From Candidatus Brevefilum sp. (GTDB lineage: Bacteria; Chloroflexota; Anaerolineae; Anaerolineales; Anaerolineaceae), in contig JAHYJN010000030.1 in the NCBI GenBank assembly GCA_019428905.1, positions 1 through 34,512 of the forward strand: a stretch of DNA of 34,512 nt, in the 5' to 3' direction. Of the stretch, positions 15,400-22,864 are shown piece after piece. The notes below the pieces were generated by a model. The model made no database searches, had not been told where the DNA came from, and saw only the letters and a program-made list of their open reading frames with translations. Numbering within the stretch: the first letter of the stretch is position 1; every line of letters begins with the position of its first letter. The position numbers and the translations under genes are program-made.

Positions 15400-16533
15400 T
15401 TAGTCAAGGCCAGTAAATTGGCTGGCTTCGTAGTAACCGGAGTCGATCAGCGCTTCAACAACATTGGACTGATCAACCGTGATTACCATGGATTGCTTGG
15501 CGGGGACCATGGTCACACCGTTATCGTACTCACCGGTGGTCTCAACGGTGGCGCCGGTGACGACTGAAATCGCCATGGCAATCGCATCATCGACCAGCAT
15601 GCGGACGTCTTTCAAGACGGTCATGGACTGCTTGCCGTCAATGATGTATTGTACGGAGGCAATCTCAGCATCCTGACCGGTGACAACATAGCTGGTGACA
15701 TCGGAATCCGCTGTGAAAGCATCAGCGAGCGCACGCCCGGTGCCATCATTGGGAGCGAGGATGAAGACATCGCCCTTATCGGCGGCGGGGGCAGCCGTGA
15801 GGTTGGCCTCGGCCAGGCTCTTGGCATCGTTGAAGTCCCAGTTGGTGGTGATTTGGGCGATGATGTTGCCCATCTCGTCGCGGGTCAGGGTAGCCTTGTC
15901 CTGGAGTGCGATGGCCTGGCTGGAGTTGACGATGTAGAATGTGCCATCTGCGATCTTGGGTTGGAGGACATTCCAGGCGCCTTCGAAGAACAGGAAGGCG
16001 TTGTTGTCAGTGGCTGCGCCAGCATACAGGAACAGCGGGTTGTCTGTACCTTCGGCCTTGTCGACCAGGTATTGAGCCTGGGCTTCGCCAACGGCGATGC
16101 TGTCGAAGGTGACATAGTAGTCAACGGCATCGGTGCCGGTGATGAGGCGGTCGTAGGAAATGATGGTCACACCTGCGGCTCGTGCAGCTTCAGCAGAGGC
16201 TGCGGCTGCGGCACTGTCGTGGGGGCACAGGATGATGACTTTGACGCCCTTGGTGATCAATGCTTCGACGTTGGCTTTTTCAATGGAGGGGTCGCCCTGG
16301 CTGAAGAGGATCTCAACCGTGTAGCCCGCCCTCTCGAGAGCGGTCTGGAAGCGGGACTGATCCTGGATCCAGCGAGGCTCATCCCGGGTGGGGAGCACAA
16401 TGCCAACCGCTAATTCTTCGGCTGGCGCAGCTGGTTCTTCAGGACTGACCTCGGGCTCTTTAGGTGCACAAGCAACAAGCACCATTGAGAGGATCATTAA
16501 AATACTCAACAAAATAAAAATCTTTTTCTTCAT
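15400..16533 (-). CDS. chvE: Monosaccharide-binding lipoprotein of ABC importer (ChvE type)
   Basis: Extracytoplasmic sugar-binding protein of the CUT2 system, 377 residues. A lipoprotein signal ends at LVAC with Cys22, then an acidic Pro-rich spacer. The periplasmic-binding-protein type I fold follows, beginning VGIVLPTRDEPRW, with ALITKGVKVIILCP, SYDRLI and YYVTFDS. These are features of the ChvE/XylF group that binds xylose, arabinose, glucose or galactose; the exact ligand is open. AAGGAG precedes the ATG. It is the first gene of the importer operon and is divergent from the regulator-kinase pair, suggesting it is the regulated promoter. Confidence 0.92.
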   Translation of the reverse strand: MKKKIFILLSILMILSMVLVACAPKEPEVSPEEPAAPAEELAVGIVLPTRDEPRWIQDQSRFQTALERAGYTVEILFSQGDPSIEKANVEALITKGVKVIILCPHDSAAAAASAEAARAAGVTIISYDRLITGTDAVDYYVTFDSIAVGEAQAQYLVDKAEGTDNPLFLYAGAATDNNAFLFFEGAWNVLQPKIADGTFYIVNSSQAIALQDKATLTRDEMGNIIAQITTNWDFNDAKSLAEANLTAAPAADKGDVFILAPNDGTGRALADAFTADSDVTSYVVTGQDAEIASVQYIIDGKQSMTVLKDVRMLVDDAIAMAISVVTGATVETTGEYDNGVTMVPAKQSMVITVDQSNVVEALIDSGYYEASQFTGLD

Positions 16534-16637
16534 TTTTTCTCCTTAAATAGTAAGATGGGTTGAACCTTCATATTTGAATTACGTTCCATAAACCTCCTTT
16601 TTTGTGAATGCATTCTTCCTGCAATCTTTAAAGAATG

Positions 16638-16665
16638 GTTAACATACATTATCTATGTTAACATA
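16638..16665. promoter_or_regulatory. Candidate operator: GTTAACATA-N7-TATGTTAAC
   Basis: Perfect 9-bp inverted repeat at 16638-16646 and 16654-16662. The right arm also belongs to a self-complementary TATGTTAACATA (16654-16665), so GTTAACATA is present twice in direct orientation, 19 bp apart (16638 and 16657). It lies about 105 bp upstream of the binding-protein gene. NarL-type regulators often bind such dyads, but the binding protein here is not known. Confidence 0.55.
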
Positions 16666-16716
16666 ATTGTTTATAAACCCGATAAGGATTTCCCCCAATA
16701 TGATTAGGGAGAATCC

Positions 16717-16799
16717 CCTATCCCGACTTGCTTTTTTCCGTTCCAGTAAAGTCAAAATTAAGGGCTGAACCAGAACAACGTTGCCTGTTAGGGGATAGG
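16717..16799. promoter_or_regulatory. Distant inverted repeat CCTATCCC...GGGATAGG
   Basis: Arms at 16717-16724 and 16792-16799, with 67 bp between. The right copy lies about 52 bp upstream of the putative -10 of the regulator gene. Each arm sits in a C- or G-rich island in otherwise AT-rich DNA. Could be two half-sites for one regulator; also compatible with chance. Confidence 0.3.
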
Positions 16800-16850
16800 C
16801 ACCCCCCACACCTTTCAGCAGAAAGGCTGCCTAGCAGTTATGCTGGATGT

Positions 16851-16856
16851 TATAAT
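16851..16856 (+). promoter_or_regulatory. Consensus -10 element before the response regulator
   Basis: TATAAT ends 7 bp before the ATG at 16864. Transcription would therefore begin at or within a base or two of that ATG, giving a leaderless mRNA. No clear -35 or ribosome-binding site is seen. It also argues against an upstream in-frame ATG at 16840, which would precede the promoter. Confidence 0.5.
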
Positions 16857-16863
16857 TGGTTTT

Positions 16864-17919
16864 ATGGAAGCATACCGGGTCCTTTTGGCTGATGATCATG
16901 CTGTTGTGCGTTCAGGCATTCGTAACGCAATTGAAAAAATGCCTTCTATCTTGGTTGTGGGGGAGGCTGAAGACGGTCCAACTTTAATGGCTGCCCTTGA
17001 ATTGTACGCCCCTGATATTTTGCTGATTGATGTCACCATGCCAGATTTTGAACCGATCATGGCAATCCACCAAATTCGTGCTTTGTATCCTGATATGAAG
17101 ATATTAGTCATCAGTGCCTATGATGATGATGTTTACGTCCAGGGCTTGCTTGGCGCGGGTGTGAATGGCTACCATCTCAAAGATCAACCGCTGCAAGACC
17201 TCAACTTAGCGATTGGCAGAATCATCAACGGTGAACGCTGGATATCCAGCCCATTGATTGAAAAATTAGTCAGCAGTCCACAGAGTCGTGCGAGCGGGCC
17301 GACACTCACCTCGCGACAGCGGGATATTCTCAGATTGCTGCATAAGGGGTGGCATAACCAAAAGATTGCACTTGAACTTGGTTTGAGTACAAAAACAATC
17401 GAAAATCATCTAACACGCATCTACCGCAGTTTAGATGTACAAAGCCGTCTTGAAACGGTGAATTATTTGAACCAAAACCCGCGGATTCTATATGACGAAG
17501 AGCCAGTAAAATATATCTCACCAAAACAGGAAACAACATCCTCTGCCGTTGGAGATGTTTTGCTGGTGGATGATAATTCCAGATTTCGATATCAATTAAA
17601 CCGCACAATCGTGAGCCTCTATCCACAACTCAAGGTGCAAGAAGTCGGTTCGATTGAAGAAGCGATGGCTGCCGTTGAGTCTACGGTTTACGAATTATTT
17701 TTCGTGGACGTCATCCTGGGTGAGCAAAATGGGATTGCTTTTGTGAAACATCTAAAAAAGATATCGCCAAAGTCGCGCATTATTTTAATCAGTGCTTATC
17801 CGGATAAGGAATTTCACCGCCAGGGCTTAGCCGCCGGTGCAACTGCTTTCATTGATAAAAAGATGCTGGATAAAGAAACGATCAAACAGATTCTTGAGGA
17901 TACCATTCACAGTGGATAA
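16864..17919 (+). CDS. Response regulator with REC-HTH(LuxR)-REC architecture
   Basis: A NarL-type regulator with an extra C-terminal receiver, 351 residues. REC1 (about 3-120) has the acidic pair in LLADDH, phospho-acceptor Asp56 in LLIDVTMP and Lys106. The LuxR-type HTH (about 148-207) reads LTSRQRDILRLLHKG then GLSTKTIENHL. REC2 (about 230-348) has VLLVDDN, Asp282 in FFVDVILG and Lys332, so both receivers keep their catalytic residues. The usual NarL plan ends at the HTH, so REC2 is the oddity. The start (16864) fits the receiver fold and the TATAAT just upstream. Its last 8 bases overlap the kinase gene, its likely partner; it is divergent from the sugar importer, its likely target. Confidence 0.9.
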   Translation: MEAYRVLLADDHAVVRSGIRNAIEKMPSILVVGEAEDGPTLMAALELYAPDILLIDVTMPDFEPIMAIHQIRALYPDMKILVISAYDDDVYVQGLLGAGVNGYHLKDQPLQDLNLAIGRIINGERWISSPLIEKLVSSPQSRASGPTLTSRQRDILRLLHKGWHNQKIALELGLSTKTIENHLTRIYRSLDVQSRLETVNYLNQNPRILYDEEPVKYISPKQETTSSAVGDVLLVDDNSRFRYQLNRTIVSLYPQLKVQEVGSIEEAMAAVESTVYELFFVDVILGEQNGIAFVKHLKKISPKSRIILISAYPDKEFHRQGLAAGATAFIDKKMLDKETIKQILEDTIHSG

Positions 17920-19519
17920 AAAAAGTGAGATCCGCCGCTCACCTTTGTTGCATGTTGTCAACCTGAGCAAGCGTTTTGGCACGCTATCAGCATTGCGAAA
18001 TATCAACTTAAAGCTGTTTCCTGGCGATGTGATTGGGATCACCGGCCAAAGCGGATCAGGAAAATCGACGTTGGCCAAGATATTGGCTGGAATTTATACG
18101 CCGGATGAAGGAAAAATTTATTTTTCCGGTAATTTACTGCATGCCCCGACCAATGTTCGTTCGATTGGTATTGAAGTCATCCACCAAACGCCCCGCCTGG
18201 CAGAAAACCTGGATATCACCAGCAATGTTTTCCTCGGCAATGAAATTCCCCAAAGATTTTTAAGCAAAATTTTACGAATACCCGCTCAAAATGAGATGGA
18301 TCAGAAAACTGCTGAATTATTGGCTGAACTTGGCGTGGAATATGACAGCCTGCGTGACGAGGTGTGTAACTTAAGTCTTGAGACTCGTCAGATGATTGCG
18401 ATTGCCCAGGTGATGACCGGCTCGCCAAAATTAATCATTGTTGATGAGCCGATGGAAGTCTTAAGCTACCCCTATCAAAAGATTGTATTGAATTTGATTT
18501 CGCAGTGGCAAAGGGAAGGCAAATCAATCCTTTTCTTCAGTAATAATCTGGACCATTTGTTGGATGTTACCGACCGGATCATCGTCATGCGTGAGGGGTA
18601 TTGCGCAGCTGAATTTAACTCAGAAGAGGCTGATCGCGAAGAGATCATCGCTTCGCTGGTGGGAACCACGAACTATCAACAACTTCTTCCGATCATCTGG
18701 GCATTAGATAATTATTACGAAGCCCAAAAAAGTGCGAATGATCTGCACAGGAGCCAGATGCTGGTCGACCAGGATATGATCAACCAGGAATCGCTCTACA
18801 ATCAGCTTGTCAACCATCTCACAGAACAAATCACCACGCTTGACAGCACCAACCAGACCCTGCAAAATGCTCAACGCCGCTTAATTGCAGATTCTGAAGA
18901 AGAAAGAAAAGCCCTTGCTCGGGAAATCCACGATCAGATCATCCAGGACCTGCTCAGCACCAATTTCCAATTGGAGGCATTGGATACTTTAAACCCGACG
19001 CCAGAAAAACTGCATGAAGATATCTCTCAGATCCGAAGTAATATTCGGAAGATGGTTGATGAACTGCGAATTATTTGTGGAAATTTACGACCGCCAACGA
19101 TTGACAGCCTGGGTCTGAATGCCGCTATCCAGTCGTATGCGCAGGAATGGTCAAAACGCTTTGGGATTGAGATCCACTTACATCTAGATCCGGAAATAGG
19201 CCGAATATCCGAAGCGATTGAGCTTTCGATTTACCGCATTGTCCAGGAAAGTCTGAATAACATTCACAAACACTCGTCTGCAACGGTTGCCTGGATCACC
19301 CTTGAGCGGACGTCCCCGCGTGCTTTGATGATCACCATTGAAGATAATGGTGAGGGTGTGGTCGAGAATTTTGATCTGGCCTCTTTCTCGAAAAGCGGCC
19401 ATTATGGGCTGGTTGGGATTGAGGAACGGGTTAAGCTGTTGGGCGGTCGTTTACGAATACGGAATAAAGCTGAGGGCGGCCTGCTGATCCAAGCTGAAAT
19501 ACCCCATCCAAAAAACTAA
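17912..19519 (+). CDS. ABC ATPase domain-histidine kinase fusion (soluble, NarX/DesK-type kinase)
   Basis: A 535-residue chimera. Residues 13-255 are an ABC domain most like the first cassette of sugar importers: Walker A GQSGSGKST (45-53), Q-loop Gln92, a non-consensus signature LSLETRQ (154-160), Walker B IIVDEP (Asp178, Glu179), and Asn211 where the H-loop His belongs. A helical, probably coiled-coil linker (about 265-330) leads to HisKA_3 with EERKALAREIHDQ (His340). A HATPase_c domain follows, with N-box QESLNNIHKH, EDNGEG (477-482) and GHYGLVGIEER. There is no membrane segment and no other sensor domain. The GTG start overlaps the regulator stop by 8 bp, implying coupling. The inference is that the ABC part docks on the sugar permease or senses ATP. 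Confidence 0.88.
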   Translation: MDKKSEIRRSPLLHVVNLSKRFGTLSALRNINLKLFPGDVIGITGQSGSGKSTLAKILAGIYTPDEGKIYFSGNLLHAPTNVRSIGIEVIHQTPRLAENLDITSNVFLGNEIPQRFLSKILRIPAQNEMDQKTAELLAELGVEYDSLRDEVCNLSLETRQMIAIAQVMTGSPKLIIVDEPMEVLSYPYQKIVLNLISQWQREGKSILFFSNNLDHLLDVTDRIIVMREGYCAAEFNSEEADREEIIASLVGTTNYQQLLPIIWALDNYYEAQKSANDLHRSQMLVDQDMINQESLYNQLVNHLTEQITTLDSTNQTLQNAQRRLIADSEEERKALAREIHDQIIQDLLSTNFQLEALDTLNPTPEKLHEDISQIRSNIRKMVDELRIICGNLRPPTIDSLGLNAAIQSYAQEWSKRFGIEIHLHLDPEIGRISEAIELSIYRIVQESLNNIHKHSSATVAWITLERTSPRALMITIEDNGEGVVENFDLASFSKSGHYGLVGIEERVKLLGGRLRIRNKAEGGLLIQAEIPHPKN

Positions 19520-19565
19520 TGGGTTCATTCCATGCGTAATATGAGATTTATGCCACGATATGTGG

Positions 19566-19871
19566 CTATGAATGGGTGGTCTGTGATTCTTTGACGATCG
19601 TTATGATGACGAAGCAGATCATGGATAAGAGCAGAACCAATACCAAAACAGTTGGGAAATTCAATCCCAGAGATTGCAGATGGATTATGTCGGCGTACAC
19701 CATTTGCGGCCAGCCGATGATCGTTAAAGGAAGGCCGATGATTGGTGAAAACACGATCTGTTTGCCAATCACCAGGTTACGAGCATAACTGGCCAGGTAG
19801 TAGACACTGCCGATCACAAAATAAGACAGCAGGATGAATATGGCCCATTGTTTGAGCCCAAGTCGTTTCAT
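19566..19871 (-). CDS. Small membrane protein of unknown function
   Basis: A 101-residue protein with two clear membrane segments (about 9-28 and 73-94) and a moderately hydrophobic stretch between them (about 35-55). No family is recognised. Its ATG overlaps the TGA of the upstream PHP gene in an ATGA junction, the main evidence that it is a real, translationally coupled gene. The tail is short and polar. Confidence 0.65.
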   Translation of the reverse strand: MKRLGLKQWAIFILLSYFVIGSVYYLASYARNLVIGKQIVFSPIIGLPLTIIGWPQMVYADIIHLQSLGLNFPTVLVLVLLLSMICFVIITIVKESQTTHS

Positions 19872-20596
19872 GGCATTTCAGCGATTCTTAAGACTTGTAA
19901 CATCTTTTTGTGGATATGGGCATAGCGTGAGAATAGGTGCACGTATGGCGGTGAGAGGCGGGTGTGGGGACGTGCTAAGGGTAAAGCCGCTAAAAAGCCG
20001 GCAGCGTCCTCAAAAGGGGGCAGGTACAGCACGGCACGCCCGACCTCGAACAGGGAGTGTGCGTCTGAGCCGACGGTTCCCTGTAAGCCGTGTTCTTGGG
20101 CAAACGCAGCCGCCTCCTCATTAGGTTGGTTAGTGAAACACCTGGCGTTATAGGTTTCAATGGCATCCACATGGGGGGCGATTGCGAGGAGCTGTTCATA
20201 AGTCCATTTTGGGCCGCGGGTCTGCTCGAAGGGATGGGAAACGCTGATCGCGGCACCTTGGCCACGCAAGCGTTCAATTGCTTCCATCGGCTCAAGACCG
20301 CCGGGGATCCATTCCCGCAAAAAATAGCCGAGGAGTTCGCCCTGGGTGGTTTCGATTTCTTCACCCACAATCACCCGCTCTGGCGCCAGGGCTTTGGCAG
20401 CTAATGCGCCATCGATGCTGTTATGATCGGTGATGGCGACCCGGTTAATCCCAATCCGGGCACAATGCTCCAACAGCTTTTGGGGTTGGACAAGGCTGTC
20501 CATTGAGGCGTAGGTGTGCAGGTGCAATTCAGCACGCACCCACTGATCAACTGATGTTTCCATGGGAAGAAGTATAGCCGCCCTGAGGCGATCCAT
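19868..20596 (-). CDS. PHP-domain metal-dependent phosphoesterase
   Basis: PHP-family hydrolases bind two or three metals and cleave phosphoester bonds. All expected motifs appear: ELHLHTYASMDS near the N-terminus (metal His pair), ITDHNSIDGA, GEEIET, ISVSHPFEQ, ETYNAR and GSDAHSLFEVG. At 242 residues it is a stand-alone PHP domain like YciV/RnaAM-type proteins, whose known activity is on nucleotides or RNA 5' ends, but the substrate here is not determined. ATG 20596 is chosen for GGAGGG nine bases upstream; ATGs at 20641 and 20563 lack this. A small membrane protein overlaps its stop codon. Confidence 0.88.
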   Translation of the reverse strand: MDRLRAAILLPMETSVDQWVRAELHLHTYASMDSLVQPQKLLEHCARIGINRVAITDHNSIDGALAAKALAPERVIVGEEIETTQGELLGYFLREWIPGGLEPMEAIERLRGQGAAISVSHPFEQTRGPKWTYEQLLAIAPHVDAIETYNARCFTNQPNEEAAAFAQEHGLQGTVGSDAHSLFEVGRAVLYLPPFEDAAGFLAALPLARPHTRLSPPYVHLFSRYAHIHKKMLQVLRIAEMP

Positions 20597-20911
20597 CAAG
20601 GCTGACCCTCCACAAACGGCTGCATTCGCTGCTTTCCTCATTTAAAAAGATCGTTATATCAAATGTAAAGAGACTTGTTTGGTGTTGTTGCGTGCATAGG
20701 AGAATTGCAAAATCAGATATTTTCGCAGAATCAACGATCTTCACCCTGTGAATACGTCGGGGATGGGGTTTGTTAACCCACGAACAACGAGATTAAAGAC
20801 ATTACTCCCATTTTATGATTGCCCTGCGTGCGTACTCAGCATGCACCTAAGGTATAATCTACTTTCGATGATGATAAGCATAACAAGCATGATGCGTTTG
20901 GAATTCGTGAG
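20597..20911. other. Divergent intergenic region, PHP gene and tgt operon
   Basis: About 315 bp with a TATAAT at 20853-20858 for the tgt operon. No preQ1-riboswitch-like pseudoknot could be recognised in the leader of about 47 nt before tgt. Nothing else found. Confidence 0.45.
20853..20858 (+). promoter_or_regulatory. Candidate -10 element of the tgt-uppP operon
   Basis: Consensus TATAAT 53 bp before the tgt start. The -35 at the expected distance is poor (GCGTAC), so an activator or a weak promoter is possible. Confidence 0.4.
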
Positions 20912-22021
20912 ATGACTGCTGGACCATTTACCTTTGACCTACTGGCGCAGGATGGCGCAGCCCGGGCGGGGGTGTTCCACACCCCACATGGCGATATCCC
21001 CACACCAATCTTTGCCCCGGTGGGCACCCAGGCGACCGTCAAATCGCTGACCCAGCTGGAATTATTGAGTTTAGATGCCAAATTGATCCTGGCCAACACC
21101 TATCACCTTTACCTGAGGCCGGGTGATGACCTGGTCGCAGCGTTGGGCGGGCTGCACAAATTTATGGCTTGGGATCGGCCGATCCTGACGGATTCGGGCG
21201 GCTTCCAGGTGTTTTCGCTCTCAGACACGCGCCAGGTGGATGAGGATGGGGTGACCTTCAAAAGCCATATTGATGGGTCCACCCACCGCTTCACGCCTGA
21301 GCTGTCCATCGCCATCCAAGAGAACTTGGGGGCAGACGTCATCATGGCGTTTGATGAATGCGCTGAGCCTTATGACCGGGATTATAACCTCCAGTCGATG
21401 GGGCGCACCCACCGCTGGGCGGAGCGCTGCCTGGCAGCCAAAACCAGGGCAGATCAAGCCCTGTTTGGCATTGTGCAGGGTGGGGTGTTCCCGGAATTGC
21501 GTATAGCCTCTGCTGAGTATATCGCCAGCTTGGATTTTCCCGGCAATGCGATTGGCGGTCTCTCGGTGGGTGAAACCAAGGCTGAAATGCATGCCATGCT
21601 GAAATTGGTCAACCCGGTTTTGCCGGCGGATAAACCGCGTTATTTGATGGGCGTTGGTACACCACAGGACTTGGTTGAGTGCGTTGGGTTGGGGATTGAC
21701 ATCTTCGATTGCGTTCTGCCAACCCGTTTAGCCCGTCATAACGCAGCCATGAGCGACAGCGGCCGGATGAATATGATGAACGCCCAGTATGCCCGTGACG
21801 AACGCCCAATTAGCGAAATCTGCACTTGTTACACCTGCCAGACCCATTCCAGGGCGTACATTCGCCATCTGATCCAAGCGCGCGAAATGCTCTCCGGGAC
21901 ACTGTTGTCGATCCACAACATTCACACCCTGCTCACCCTGGCTGCTCGGTTGCGTGAGGCGATTTTTGCCGGTCAATATACCGATTTTGCCAGGCAATAT
22001 TTAATGAATTTAAAACAATAA
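20912..22021 (+). CDS. tgt: tRNA-guanine transglycosylase (queuine/preQ1 insertion)
   Basis: Exchanges guanine 34 for preQ1 in the anticodon of Asp, Asn, His and Tyr tRNAs. The 369-residue product has the usual bacterial length and residues: TDSGGFQ with Asp94, FGIVQGG (185-191), GLSVGE, the nucleophile Asp266 in IFDCVLPTR, and the zinc site CTCYTC (Cys304, Cys306, Cys309) with a later His. It heads an operon with uppP (14-bp gap) and a lipoprotein (4-bp gap). Genes for preQ1 synthesis are not in the window. Confidence 0.97.
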   Translation: MTAGPFTFDLLAQDGAARAGVFHTPHGDIPTPIFAPVGTQATVKSLTQLELLSLDAKLILANTYHLYLRPGDDLVAALGGLHKFMAWDRPILTDSGGFQVFSLSDTRQVDEDGVTFKSHIDGSTHRFTPELSIAIQENLGADVIMAFDECAEPYDRDYNLQSMGRTHRWAERCLAAKTRADQALFGIVQGGVFPELRIASAEYIASLDFPGNAIGGLSVGETKAEMHAMLKLVNPVLPADKPRYLMGVGTPQDLVECVGLGIDIFDCVLPTRLARHNAAMSDSGRMNMMNAQYARDERPISEICTCYTCQTHSRAYIRHLIQAREMLSGTLLSIHNIHTLLTLAARLREAIFAGQYTDFARQYLMNLKQ

Positions 22022-22035
22022 GCGAGGACGGTTCA

Positions 22036-22860
22036 ATGTCAATCATCCAGGCCATTATTTTAGGCATTATCCAGGGGATCACCGAGTTTTTACCAATCTC
22101 AAGTTCCGGTCACCTGGTGATCTTGCCATTCTTCCTCAACTGGCAGCTGCCGGCGAAAGAGACTTTCATTTTTAATGTCCTGGTACAAATCGGCACATTG
22201 GTGGCAGTCATTTTTTATTTCAGAAAAGATCTAGCTGCCATTATCGTCGACTTTTTCAAGCAGCTGTTTGCCGGGACGCCCTTTGCCACACACGATGCCA
22301 GGATGGGATGGCTGCTAATCCTGGCCACCATCCCGGCTGGCCTGGCTGGATTGTTCTTCGCAGATGTGGTCGAGGAGGCATTTTCATCACCGCTGATCGC
22401 TGGGATTGCCTTGCTGGTGACGGCTGTGCTGATGGTTTTGGCTGAAATGGTCAGCCAGAACATCGGTGATACACAGGACATTACTTTCCTAACGGCATTG
22501 TCGATGGGTTTGATGCAAGTTTTGGCGATGTTCCCCGGGGTCTCGCGATCGGGGTCTACCATTTCAGGTGGGATGTATCGACACTTGCGGCGGGAAGCTG
22601 CGGGCAAGTTCTCTTTTTTAATGTCAATCCCAATTATGCTGGCGGCGGGCGGCCTCTCGACTTACCAAATGGTGACGGAGGTGCCCAATCTGGGTGAATT
22701 TTTGCCCATTATGGCGATTGGGTTTCTAACCGCGATGGTGGTGGGTTATATTGCGATCCGCTGGCTGCTTAAATTCCTGGTGCGGAATTCATTGATCTAT
22801 TTTTCGGTTTACTGCATGTTATTAGGGGGCATCACGATCCTGGTATGGGCGGTGAATTAA
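22036..22860 (+). CDS. uppP: Undecaprenyl-diphosphatase UppP (BacA family)
   Basis: Integral membrane enzyme that converts undecaprenyl diphosphate to the monophosphate, recycling the lipid carrier for peptidoglycan and other surface polymers; linked to bacitracin resistance. The 274-residue, highly hydrophobic protein carries both family signatures: GITEFLPISSSGHL near the N-terminus and PGVSRSGSTISGG in the middle. GAGGA lies 8 bp upstream. Co-transcription with tgt appears incidental, while the lipoprotein that follows it is 4 bp away. Confidence 0.96.
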   Translation: MSIIQAIILGIIQGITEFLPISSSGHLVILPFFLNWQLPAKETFIFNVLVQIGTLVAVIFYFRKDLAAIIVDFFKQLFAGTPFATHDARMGWLLILATIPAGLAGLFFADVVEEAFSSPLIAGIALLVTAVLMVLAEMVSQNIGDTQDITFLTALSMGLMQVLAMFPGVSRSGSTISGGMYRHLRREAAGKFSFLMSIPIMLAAGGLSTYQMVTEVPNLGEFLPIMAIGFLTAMVVGYIAIRWLLKFLVRNSLIYFSVYCMLLGGITILVWAVN

Positions 22861-22864
22861 TCAC

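Larger units (their letters stand above)
16534..16863. other. Shared divergent control region: sugar importer and signalling operon
   Basis: This 330-bp space separates the chvE-like start (minus) from the response regulator start (plus). It holds the GTTAACATA inverted repeat, a CCTATCCC/GGGATAGG repeat pair and a TATAAT just before the regulator. A local TAGGG-N6-CCCTA hairpin spans about 16705-16720. No gene was found inside. It is the natural place for the regulator at 16864 to act. Confidence 0.6.

Noticed and set aside
15649..16413. 254-residue plus-strand frame
   Set aside because: It mirrors the sugar-binding lipoprotein gene, whose signal peptide, lipobox and motifs are clear on the minus strand.
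17837..17911. Upstream ATG start (17837) for the kinase gene
   Set aside because: It would add 25 residues coded within the response regulator's last receiver; the GTG at 17912 fits the start of the ABC domain and a small overlap.
20865..20911. Possible preQ1 riboswitch before tgt
   Set aside because: The predicted leader is short and shows no convincing hairpin plus A-rich tail pseudoknot.
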